Below, piece by piece: positions 57,253 through 64,000 of a DNA stretch of 64,000 nucleotides. Numbering within the stretch: the first letter of the stretch is position 1; every line of letters begins with the position of its first letter. The notes under the pieces are model-generated. The model worked only from the letters and a program-made list of their open reading frames with translations. It did not search any database and was not told the origin of the DNA. Position numbers and translations under genes: made by a program. Source of the stretch: DASXMT01 sp963803065 (GTDB lineage: Bacteria > Actinomycetota > Acidimicrobiia > Acidimicrobiales > RAAP-2); the NCBI GenBank assembly GCA_963803065.1, contig CAWDKW010000015.1, forward strand, positions 62,001 through 126,000, read 5' to 3'.

Positions 57253-57870
57253 TCACTGGCGTGCCAGGCGGACGATGGCATTGAAGGCCGCCGCGGCCAC
57301 GGCGGATCCGCCCTTTTCGCCGCGGTTCGAAATGGCCCGCACCGGCCGGCCGTACGGCGGGTGGGAGGCGACGCGGCGCAGGGCCTCCTTGGACTCGGCC
57401 GCCCCGACGAAGCCCACCGGCGTGCCGACGACGAGCGCCGGTCGAAGGGCGCCCGACTCCACCAGACGGACCACCTCGAACAGGGCCGTCGGCGCACAGC
57501 CGATGACGAACACGGCTCCGTCGGGCCATCGGGCCGCGGCCCGGGCGATGGCGTCCGCGCTCCGGGTGGGGACACCATCCGGGCCGGCCGCCGCCTCGTC
57601 GAGCAGGCATGTGGACGGTACCGACGTGATGCCGGACCTGACCATCTGAACGTCGCAGATGACCGGAGCACCGGCCAATACGGCGTCGATGCCGGCCGAC
57701 ACCGAAGCGTCGTCCACGACCATCAGGTCGGCAAACTCGAGATCGGCTGAGGCATGGATGACCCGGGCCATGATCGCCGCCACCTTGGGAGACAGGTGGC
57801 CGAGGTCGACCCGCTCGTGGATGATCCGGTAGCTCTGGGACTCGATCGGATGGACCCGCGACGTGGTCAT
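57253..57870 (-). CDS. cbiC: Precorrin-8X/cobalt-precorrin-8 methylmutase
   Basis: CbiC moves the methyl group from C-11 to C-12 to give cobyrinate. The 205-residue protein has the family start SYRIIHERVDL, catalytic His39 in ARVIHASADLEFADL, and VVGTPVGFVGAAESKEAL. ATG 57870 overlaps the ferredoxin stop as ATGA. It is the last gene of the cobalamin operon in this window. Confidence 0.93.
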   Translation of the reverse strand: MTTSRVHPIESQSYRIIHERVDLGHLSPKVAAIMARVIHASADLEFADLMVVDDASVSAGIDAVLAGAPVICDVQMVRSGITSVPSTCLLDEAAAGPDGVPTRSADAIARAAARWPDGAVFVIGCAPTALFEVVRLVESGALRPALVVGTPVGFVGAAESKEALRRVASHPPYGRPVRAISNRGEKGGSAVAAAAFNAIVRLARQ

Positions 57871-58319
57871 CGGTCCCACACATCGGTGATGGCGCCGCGT
57901 GGACAGATCTCCACGCACTCGCCGCAGCCCGTGCAGCGGGCATCCACGACCAGGGGACGTCGAGCAGCCGGTACCAGGGCGTGGCCGGGGCAGGTCGAGA
58001 GGCAGGCGCCGCATGCCGTGCACCGGTCATCGATGGCCACCGACCACGGCGTGCGTCGGGCCCCCGCCACCGGATAACCGTCCTGAGGGTCCTCCTCGGC
58101 ATCGTCCCGAAAGCTCGGGAAGGAGGTGTCCACTTCCAAATCGCCCGCCTTTGGGCGAATTCCCGGGATTGGGCGAATTGGAGGCTCGCCGTCGACGCCC
58201 CGATTCGCCGAAACGCGGGAGATTCCAAAAAAGAACATGGGCCGACGGGCGGTCGACAGGAGGGCAGCCGGGGCACCCGGTCCCCGGCCTACAACTGTCG
58301 TCGAAGCGCTCTCGGTCAT
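57867..58319 (-). CDS. 2[4Fe-4S] ferredoxin in the cobalamin operon
   Basis: A 150-residue protein. The first 90 residues have no motif. The C-terminus is a bacterial-type ferredoxin with two clusters: Cys100, 103, 106, 110 and Cys129, 132, 135, 139, each with Pro after the fourth Cys. It overlaps both neighbours as ATGA. A redox role in corrin synthesis, such as cobalt reduction or ring contraction, is suggested by position only. Confidence 0.85.
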   Translation of the reverse strand: MTESASTTVVGRGPGAPAALLSTARRPMFFFGISRVSANRGVDGEPPIRPIPGIRPKAGDLEVDTSFPSFRDDAEEDPQDGYPVAGARRTPWSVAIDDRCTACGACLSTCPGHALVPAARRPLVVDARCTGCGECVEICPRGAITDVWDR

Positions 58320-59536
58320 CGTGGGTAGCCCCGTGGCGTAACGATGCGGTCGTTCAGGACAACCGTCGTCGACGACCCGACGATGACGCATGTCGTCATG
58401 GTAACCGTGACCGGGTCGACCTCTTCGAGGGTGGTGACGATGACCTGCTCCCCATGCCGCCCCGCGTCGGTGACGATACCGACCGGGGTGGTGCCCGGCC
58501 GTCCGCCACCCAGGATCCCGAGCGCCTTCCCCAGCTGCCAGGTTCGCCTCTCGGACCGGGGGTTGTAGAGCACGACGACGAGATCCGAGTCGGCCGCGGC
58601 ACGGAGTCTGGCTTCGATCCGGTCCCAGGGCGTCAGGAGATCGGACAGGCTGATGAGCACATGGTCGTGCCCGAGGGGTGCGCCGAGCCGTGCCGAGGCG
58701 GCCAGCCCCGCCGTCACGCCCGGGACCACGTCCACGATGACGCCGGCAAAGGCCGGCTGGTCGGTCAGCTCCAGGACCGGTGATGCCATGGCGTAGACGC
58801 CGGCATCACCGGAACACACCATGGCGACAGTCTTTCCTTCGACTGCCAGGGTCAACGCCTCGCGAGCGCGCTCCACCTCCGACCCGAGGCCGGACCGGAC
58901 GACGCGATGGTGAGAGGCCAGCAGGTCGCCACATTGGTCGACGTAGGCGGAGTAGCCGATCACCACGTCGGCACGACGGACGGCCTGCTCGGCCGCGGGC
59001 GTCCGGTGGATAATGCCGCCCGGACCCAGGCCCACCAGAACGACGCGTCCAACGGGATGGCGTCGTCGGGCGATGGCAACAGTGGCGTTCTTCGAGGTCC
59101 GTTTCTCGACAACCAGGGTCCCGCCCTCCCCGGATGCGAGGAGCGCCGCTGCTTCGCACACGCTGGCCGTACCCACGGCACGGCGCGCCGCGTCGCTCGG
59201 GTTGGGGACCTGGACCGCAGCCAGTGCCTTTGCGCTGAACGAGGTGATCGGAAGGCCGAGGCCGGTGATGGCGGGATGGTGCCGTCGTCGATCGATGGTC
59301 GCCACCGCCTGGATCGAGGCGGCCGAGAGCCCGGCTTCGGCCAACGCTGACGCCACCAATTCGGCGACCTCCTCGCTCCCGGCCCCGGTCGAGGAGCCCA
59401 CGCCGACCACCAGCGACGGCGGTCGCAGGAGGACCGTTCCGGGGCCGGTGGATTCGCCGTCTCGATCGCCATCGCCACGTTTACCGCCATCGAGACTGCC
59501 ACCGCCACCGCCATCGAGATCCACCGCCACCGCCAT
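58316..59536 (-). CDS. CbiG C-terminal domain fused to CbiH (precorrin-3B C17-methyltransferase)
   Basis: A 406-residue reading from ATG 59536. Residues about 30-165 are the C-terminal CbiG domain (LVVGVGSSTGAGSEEVAELV, GLPITSFSAKALAAV). The rest is CbiH/CobJ, the C17 methyltransferase and ring-contraction enzyme, with VVLVGLGPGG, GDAGVYAMASPVLEL and VVLYNPRSERR. The N-terminal CbiG domain lies in another frame just upstream (59481-60053). The two readings overlap by 56 bp within a run of CCGCCATCG-like repeats. Either the gene is split and restarts at 59536, or a +1 shift would join them. Confidence 0.85.
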   Translation of the reverse strand: MAVAVDLDGGGGGSLDGGKRGDGDRDGESTGPGTVLLRPPSLVVGVGSSTGAGSEEVAELVASALAEAGLSAASIQAVATIDRRRHHPAITGLGLPITSFSAKALAAVQVPNPSDAARRAVGTASVCEAAALLASGEGGTLVVEKRTSKNATVAIARRRHPVGRVVLVGLGPGGIIHRTPAAEQAVRRADVVIGYSAYVDQCGDLLASHHRVVRSGLGSEVERAREALTLAVEGKTVAMVCSGDAGVYAMASPVLELTDQPAFAGVIVDVVPGVTAGLAASARLGAPLGHDHVLISLSDLLTPWDRIEARLRAAADSDLVVVLYNPRSERRTWQLGKALGILGGGRPGTTPVGIVTDAGRHGEQVIVTTLEEVDPVTVTMTTCVIVGSSTTVVLNDRIVTPRGYPR

Positions 59537-60053
59537 CGGTGACCAGGATGCGCTCGGGCCCCGACCCGCTTGCAGGTAAGCCGTCAGGCAGGGGCCAGTC
59601 CAGCGGGTTGTCGATGATGGGCGATCGGCCATCGAGCAGCGCGGCAGAGACGGCGGCGACGTCGCCGAAGGCGGCGAGACCGGGAAGCGTGTCGATGGCC
59701 ACCAACCCGGTGGCGTCCGTTGCCGTGGTGACCACCGGCGCAGCGCCGAGGAGCGCACCAACTCGTCGGGCCAGGTCATTGGCGCCGCCGTGGTGCCCCC
59801 CGCACAAGGCAACGGCGAAGTGGGCCGCCTCGTCGACGCAGACCACGGCCGGATCCGAGTGCTTGTTACCCAGCAGCGGGGCCACGATGCGGACGGCAGC
59901 CCCGGTGGCGGCGAAGAGGACGAAACCGTCCACGTCTCCTTGTGCCCATCGATGCCGGACGACCGCGCCCATGGACCCATGGACGTGCTCGAAGGGAAGC
60001 TGAACGGCAAGCCGGCGACCGGTCTCCGTGATGCTCACACTGAGGACGCTCAT
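59481..60053 (-). CDS. CbiG N-terminal domain (cobalt-precorrin-5A hydrolase), separate reading frame
   Basis: CbiG opens the lactone of cobalt-precorrin-5A, releasing acetaldehyde. This 190-residue frame has the N-terminal part: GDVDGFVLFAATGAAVRIVAPLL, then KHSDPAVVCVDEAAHFAVALCGGHHGGANDLARRV (shown as a span). It runs out into Gly/Trp/Arg-rich low complexity at the repeats near 59481-59536, where the other frame picks up the C-terminal domain. ATG 60053 is the last step of the overlapping ATGA ladder from cbiET. Confidence 0.82.
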   Translation of the reverse strand: MSVLSVSITETGRRLAVQLPFEHVHGSMGAVVRHRWAQGDVDGFVLFAATGAAVRIVAPLLGNKHSDPAVVCVDEAAHFAVALCGGHHGGANDLARRVGALLGAAPVVTTATDATGLVAIDTLPGLAAFGDVAAVSAALLDGRSPIIDNPLDWPLPDGLPASGSGPERILVTDGGGGGSRWRWRWQSRWR

Positions 60054-60140
60054 GGTGTGACGGTGCTCATGGTGTGACGGTGCTCATGGTGTGACGGTGC
60101 TCATGGTGTGACGGTGCTCATGGTGTGACGGTGCTCATGG
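60048..60140. repeat. 17-bp tandem repeats forming an ATGA stop/start ladder
   Basis: GCTCATGGTGTGACGGT is present five times from 60048, plus a partial copy. On the minus strand each unit yields ATG AGC ACC GTC ACA CCA TGA, and each TGA overlaps the next ATG. The first copy ends cbiET (residues MSTVTP); then come four free hexapeptide mini-ORFs starting at 60121, 60104, 60087 and 60070; the last ATGA is the start of cbiG at 60053. Confidence 0.93.
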
Positions 60141-61398
60141 CACCGCTCTCGCCTGCGGGCCCCCAGGCTACGAAGACCGGGTTTTCGGCCGCCAGCCGGA
60201 TACTGCCGTCGGGGAGGGCCCGGCCTCTGCTCACGCCCACTTGCACGATATTGCCCAGCCGGTCGGCGGCTTCGGCGGCCCGGTCGAGTGCGGCAAACGT
60301 GGCGACGATGCGCCCGTTGGGGCGCAGCCGGGCCAAGGCCAGGTCGAGGGCACCGAGACCACCGCCGCCGACGAAGATACGATCGGGGTCGGGAAGACCC
60401 TCGCAGACCTCGGGCACATGACCGTGCACGGCTGTCACCCCGACGCCGAATCGGGAAGCGTTCTCCGAGATACGGGCGACGTCGTCGCTGTGCTCCTCGA
60501 TGGCGAAGACGACCAGACCGGGGGAGAGGGACGCGCACTCGATGGCCACGCTCCCGCTACCGGCCCCGACGTCCCAGAGGACACCGGAGGGTGGGACGGC
60601 AAGCTTGCCCAGGGCCACCGCCCGGACCTCGGACTTGGTGATCATCCCGTCCCGGTGTCCGTAGGCGTCGTCGGGTAGGCCCCAGGCCAGGGGCTTGGCA
60701 TCCTCGGGTGCACCACCCCAGCCCGCGATCCGACGTCCGGCCGGCCCCAAGAGGATGACGACCGACAGCGGGTCCCATACCCCCGAGGCGAGGTCGTCCA
60801 GCCCGACCATGGTGACCGACTCGTCCGGATGGTCGAGCCGACTGCACACGGCCACCACGTCCACAGCTGCTCGCGCCGCCACGAGGGCCTTTCCCACCGC
60901 TTCGGGAGGTGATCCCGGTGAAGTGAGCACGGCAACCTTGCGCGCCACCCGGATGGCACCGACGGCATCGGCCAGGGGTCGCCCGTGGGCCGAGATCACC
61001 GTGGCGTCGTCCCAGGGCAGGCCGATGCGGGCAAAGGCGAGCGATACCGACGACGGCGCGGGCAGGATGACCAGGTTCTTGCGATCGATCACCCGCAAGA
61101 GGGGGCGCACGATGCCGAAGAACCCGGGATCGCCGGAGGCAAGAACGCACACGGTCGTCCCCTCTCCGGATGCGGCGGCGGCCCGGCGGCAGGCCTCGTC
61201 GGCGTCACCGCCGATGACTGCCGACGGGACCGGGGCCACGCCGTTCGTTCGCTGCCATGCCTCGAAGGCCTCGAGATGGCGGCGTCCGCCGAGGACCAGC
61301 CCGGCCCTGCCCAGCGCGGCGCGCCCCTCCGGGCCGACATCGTCCAGCGAGAAGCCGGCGATGCCGACCACGGTGACGGTCCCCGACGGGTCAGGCAC
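60118..61398 (-). CDS. cbiET: CbiET, bifunctional cobalt-precorrin-7 C5-methyltransferase / C15-methyltransferase-decarboxylase
   Basis: A 426-residue fusion. The N-terminal CbiE part has VTVVGIAGF, VLASGDPGFFGIV and ILPAPSSVSLAFARIG. The C-terminal CbiT part has KSEVRAVALGKL, WDVGAGSGSVAIE and RIFVGGGGLGALD. It methylates C-5 and C-15 and decarboxylates the C-12 acetate. GTG 61398 is preferred to TTG 61404; both overlap the cbiD stop. The last six residues, MSTVTP, come from the tandem repeat described separately. Confidence 0.92.
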   Translation of the reverse strand: MPDPSGTVTVVGIAGFSLDDVGPEGRAALGRAGLVLGGRRHLEAFEAWQRTNGVAPVPSAVIGGDADEACRRAAAASGEGTTVCVLASGDPGFFGIVRPLLRVIDRKNLVILPAPSSVSLAFARIGLPWDDATVISAHGRPLADAVGAIRVARKVAVLTSPGSPPEAVGKALVAARAAVDVVAVCSRLDHPDESVTMVGLDDLASGVWDPLSVVILLGPAGRRIAGWGGAPEDAKPLAWGLPDDAYGHRDGMITKSEVRAVALGKLAVPPSGVLWDVGAGSGSVAIECASLSPGLVVFAIEEHSDDVARISENASRFGVGVTAVHGHVPEVCEGLPDPDRIFVGGGGLGALDLALARLRPNGRIVATFAALDRAAEAADRLGNIVQVGVSRGRALPDGSIRLAAENPVFVAWGPAGESGAMSTVTP

Positions 61399-63430
61399 GG
61401 GCAATCACGTGGTCGCCCTCGAAGTCGACCATGACGACCTCGCAGTCGAACGCCCCGCCGCCGTGGGCGATGCAGTTGTCCCGGGCCAGCTGGCACAGCC
61501 GTTCCAGAGGAGCCCGGGTGCCGGACGCAAGACAGGCGTCATAGAAGTGCCTGGCCGTTGCCGTCTCAGTCGCGGCGGCGACCACGACAGCCGGGGAACC
61601 GGTCTCGGCGGCCACTGCAGCCAGCAGGTCGGTGTCCACCGTGGACCGGTGGAAGTGGGTCATCATCACGCCCGCGGCCAGCTTGGCGATCTTGCCCGCC
61701 ATGGCCACCACGATCACGCGGGTCATCCCGTCGGCCGCGCACCGCCGGAGGGCGATCCCGCTGAAGTCGCCCACCTCGACGAAGGACACCGGGTCCAAGG
61801 TGGCAAAGAGCCGTTGGGCGGCAGCTTCGGACCGGCTCCCCGTGCACAGGACCATGGTCCGTTCACCCTGGGCCGAGGCCACGTCCACCTGTTGGACGAC
61901 CGAGGCCCGGTAGGCGGCGGTGGAGAACGGCCTGACGATGCCGGTCGTGCCCAGGATGCTGATGCCGCCGATGATGCCCAAGCGCTCGTTGCTGGTCCGC
62001 TTGGTCATCTCCTCGCCCCCCGGCACGCTGAAGGTGACCACCAGCAGGCGATCGGTGACCTCGGCCAGGGCGGCGAGGATCATCCGGCGAGGCACCGGGT
62101 TGATGGCCGGTGCCCCGACCTCGAGGCCCAGGCCCGGCTTGGTGATCGTGCCCACCCCGGGCCCGGCGACCAGTGCGGTCTCGGTGGCGCCGCCGGGGGA
62201 CCAGCGGACATCGGCGGTGAGCTCGGCCCCGTCGGTGCAGTCGGGATCGTCGCCCGCGTCCTTGATCACGGCGGCCCGGACCGTGCCGACCCCGTCGCCG
62301 ACCGGTCCGGCCCCGACGACGGGAAAGGTGACCCGAGCCCCCTGGGGCAGCCCGACCTCTACCTCGTCGGGGACGAGCCCGGTGTCCAGGCCGCAGGCGG
62401 CGGCTTTGGCCGCGGCCGACGCGCAGGTCCCGGTCGTCCAACCCGTCCGCAGGCCGGTCCGCCGCTCGGCTACCTCAGGGCTGAGCTCTGGCTCGTTCGT
62501 CTCCCCCGCCACGGCGGCTATCCCGGCCCGGACGCAGGGGGACGGGGCGGGTCGCCCTGCAGCTCCCGGACGGCGCGACCCTTGACGGCAGCCGCGGCCG
62601 GCACCCCCGCCGGCAGCCCCTTCGGCCACGCGCCCGGCAGGCCGCCCGCCGGTCGTTCCGGCTCGGGAGCGCTTGCGGAACTTGTGGGCGAAGGTAGGGG
62701 AGTAGAGGTGGCTTCGGGGTGCGGTGCCGGCCAGCGCCGCACCAACGAGGACCAGCACGGTGGTGGTGGCCCCGGCTGCCGCCAGGTCGGCGGCGAGGTT
62801 CCCGACGGTCGTGCGCACGACCTGCTCGTCCGGCCAACTGGCCCGGATGACGATGGCGGCCGGCGTGTCGGGCACGTACGCGCTGGCCGGTCCGAGGAGC
62901 TCTTCTTGCAGTGCGTTGGGCCGCGCCGCCGACAGGAACACGGCCAGGGTGCACCCGGTGGCGGCGAAGGCCCCGAGCGTCTCCTTCTCCGGCATCGAGG
63001 TCGAGGTGCGGCTGGCCAGCCTGGTGATCACCACGCTCTGGGCCACCTGGGGAACGGTCAGCTCGCGCTCGACGAGCGCGGCGGCCGCGGCCAACGAGCT
63101 CACGCCGGGCACGATCTCGAACGACCGCTCGTGGGCGACGCACCAGTCGAGCTGCTCCTGGATGGCGCCGTAGATGCCGGGGTCTCCGGAATGCAGCCGC
63201 ACGATGGCGGCTTCGGCGTGATCCTCGTAGACCCCGAGCACATCCTCCAGGGTCATGGTGGCAGAGTCGTGGATCGACGCCTCTGGACCGGCGTGGGTCA
63301 GCACCTCCTCGGGCACCAGTGACGAGGCCCAGATGACCACGTCGGCGGTCCGGAGCCGATCGGCGCCCCGAAGGGTGATGAGGTCGGCGGCGCCGGGCCC
63401 GGCGCCTACGAAGCTGATGAGGCCGCTCAT
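61391..63430 (-). CDS. Fusion of precorrin-4 C11-methyltransferase (CobM/CbiF) and CbiD (C1-methyltransferase)
   Basis: A 679-residue fusion. Residues about 1-255 are CobM/CbiF: ISFVGAGPGAADLITLRGAD, LHSGDPGIYGAIQEQL and EIVPGVSSLAAAAA. A low-complexity linker rich in Gly, Arg and Ala follows (about 265-320). Residues about 330-679 are CbiD: RTGWTTGTCASAAAKAA, LGIIGGISILGTTGIVRPFS and HFHRSTVDTDLL. CbiD marks the early-cobalt route. ATG 63430 is 31 bp after the cobI stop. Confidence 0.92.
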   Translation of the reverse strand: MSGLISFVGAGPGAADLITLRGADRLRTADVVIWASSLVPEEVLTHAGPEASIHDSATMTLEDVLGVYEDHAEAAIVRLHSGDPGIYGAIQEQLDWCVAHERSFEIVPGVSSLAAAAALVERELTVPQVAQSVVITRLASRTSTSMPEKETLGAFAATGCTLAVFLSAARPNALQEELLGPASAYVPDTPAAIVIRASWPDEQVVRTTVGNLAADLAAAGATTTVLVLVGAALAGTAPRSHLYSPTFAHKFRKRSRAGTTGGRPAGRVAEGAAGGGAGRGCRQGSRRPGAAGRPAPSPCVRAGIAAVAGETNEPELSPEVAERRTGLRTGWTTGTCASAAAKAAACGLDTGLVPDEVEVGLPQGARVTFPVVGAGPVGDGVGTVRAAVIKDAGDDPDCTDGAELTADVRWSPGGATETALVAGPGVGTITKPGLGLEVGAPAINPVPRRMILAALAEVTDRLLVVTFSVPGGEEMTKRTSNERLGIIGGISILGTTGIVRPFSTAAYRASVVQQVDVASAQGERTMVLCTGSRSEAAAQRLFATLDPVSFVEVGDFSGIALRRCAADGMTRVIVVAMAGKIAKLAAGVMMTHFHRSTVDTDLLAAVAAETGSPAVVVAAATETATARHFYDACLASGTRAPLERLCQLARDNCIAHGGGAFDCEVVMVDFEGDHVIARA

Positions 63431-63461
63431 GCGATCGGGCCGGTCATCGGCGTGCCCGGGC

Positions 63462-64000
63462 TCATGGGCGCGTGCCCCCGTTGGCGGCCCCGGCGGGCGG
63501 AACGATGACCGTGGCCAGGTAGCTGGCCGGTCGGTCGGCGGCCGTCGCCACGGCTCCGATCTGCTCACCCGGGAGGCCGAGCAGCTCGCCGTAGACCGCA
63601 CCGTCGAGGCGGCCGTGGTCGGCCAGCAGGGCGGCGATGGCAGGAAGGTAGCGGCCGCCCTTGTAGATCACCACGGCACGTCCCGGGTCGGTTAAGGCGT
63701 CGGCCAGGTGCCCGACGCCGTCGAGCGCGGTCACCAACGACAGCGACTCGGTCCCGTCGAGGAGCACGGTTCCCGAATGCGCGGCCAGGGCCTGGTAGGC
63801 GGTGATGCCGGGGACCGTGGAGACGGGAATCTCGGGAAGCAGACGCCGCACCTCCTCGGCCAAGGAGGGGAACGTGCTGTAGACGTTGGGGTCGCCCAGG
63901 GTGACGAACGCCACGGTCTGGCCCCCTTCCAGCCAGGGGGCGAGCGTCGCGGCCGCGGCGCGGTGGGATGCGGCCCGGGCGTCTCTGCCCTCGGGGGCGT
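63462..64000 (-). CDS. Precorrin-2/cobalt-factor II C20-methyltransferase, C-terminal part (start outside window)
   Basis: Adds the C-20 methyl group, the first methylation after precorrin-2. The visible part is the CobI/CbiL core, VAFVTLGDPNVYSTFPSLAEEV (seen in part), then STVPGITAYQALAAHSG. It runs unbroken to the window edge; residues before the internal GTG at 63914 (ATLAPWLEGGQT) fit the family, so the true start is beyond 64000. It leads the cobalamin genes here. Confidence 0.9.
   Translation of the reverse strand, partial: APEGRDARAASHRAAAATLAPWLEGGQTVAFVTLGDPNVYSTFPSLAEEVRRLLPEIPVSTVPGITAYQALAAHSGTVLLDGTESLSLVTALDGVGHLADALTDPGRAVVIYKGGRYLPAIAALLADHGRLDGAVYGELLGLPGEQIGAVATAADRPASYLATVIVPPAGAANGGTRP

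Noticed and set aside
60695..63322. Long open frame of about 875 codons on the plus strand
   Set aside because: Lies opposite cbiET and cobM-cbiD, which have clear motifs; a high-GC shadow frame.

Overview
The window reads as one contiguous stretch of a high-GC actinobacterial chromosome. The closest fit is class Acidimicrobiia or a near relative. Supporting signs are a MurT/GatD peptidoglycan amidation pair, a mycothiol-type DinB-like protein (TIGR03085 family), DUF2510 and Clp-N small proteins, many GTG starts, and a secreted NlpC/P60 protein built from GYWLVASDGG-type repeats, which I associate with Acidimicrobiia. No rRNA, CRISPR array or intact prophage is present. There is one tRNA gene (Val, CAC). 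The taxonomic call is inference from gene content; no marker-gene phylogeny was run.

Layout. 1-1803: end of murT and gatD. 8239-1841 (minus): four genes joined by ATGA overlaps, encoding a fatty acyl reductase-HAD fusion, a zinc alcohol dehydrogenase, a LarA-like protein and a PlsC acyltransferase. A TetR gene diverges from them with a perfect 12-bp palindrome between. 9107-11750: an acidic membrane protein and an amidase. 11889-15419: tRNA-Val and a small decayed integrative element carrying TetR/SDR cargo, a broken AbiEii-type toxin with its partner, and an integrase remnant, flanked by a 46-bp tRNA-derived direct repeat. 16061-19771: secreted pentapeptide-repeat protein and an ABC exporter pair. 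20158-27724: a sulfane-sulfur/sulfide locus with a CsoR/CstR-type regulator, a 53-residue Cys-rich protein, a rhodanese-fused CoA-disulfide/persulfide reductase, an SQR-like flavoprotein, a DsrC/TusE protein and a DsrE-like protein, with a divergent MMPL exporter and a methyltransferase whose shared upstream region holds CsoR-type inverted repeats. 27854-36768: SWIM-SNF2 helicase, acyltransferase-SGNH protein, Tat-exported protein, Clp-N/ClpX-zinc-finger fusion and AIM24-like protein.

36819-41440: a catabolic group with ureidoglycolate lyase-like, cupin, 2-hydroxyacid dehydrogenase, RraA-like, unknown and luciferase-like monooxygenase genes. 41629-50267: housekeeping and stress genes (beta-carbonic anhydrase, YdeI-like, MscL with a zinc ribbon, SigG/TIGR02960-type sigma factor, oxidoreductases, LapA-like, MFS exporter coupled to a CBS protein). 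50519-57206: NlpC/P60 cell-wall hydrolase, MFS, methyltransferase, TetR with nitronate monooxygenase, aldehyde dehydrogenase. 57253-64000 (minus): cobalamin biosynthesis by the early-cobalt (anaerobic-type) route, in the order cobI, cobM-cbiD fusion, cbiET, cbiG (split), cbiG-C-cbiH fusion, ferredoxin, cbiC.

Two things stand out. First, several gene junctions and gene ends carry short tandem duplications (about 13-24 bp, often 17 bp) that copy stop or stop/start sequence. The most striking is a ladder of overlapping hexapeptide mini-ORFs, each sharing ATGA with the next, between cbiET and cbiG. Second, the ATGA-coupled reductase/dehydrogenase/LarA-like/PlsC operon looks like an uncharacterised lipid-related pathway.
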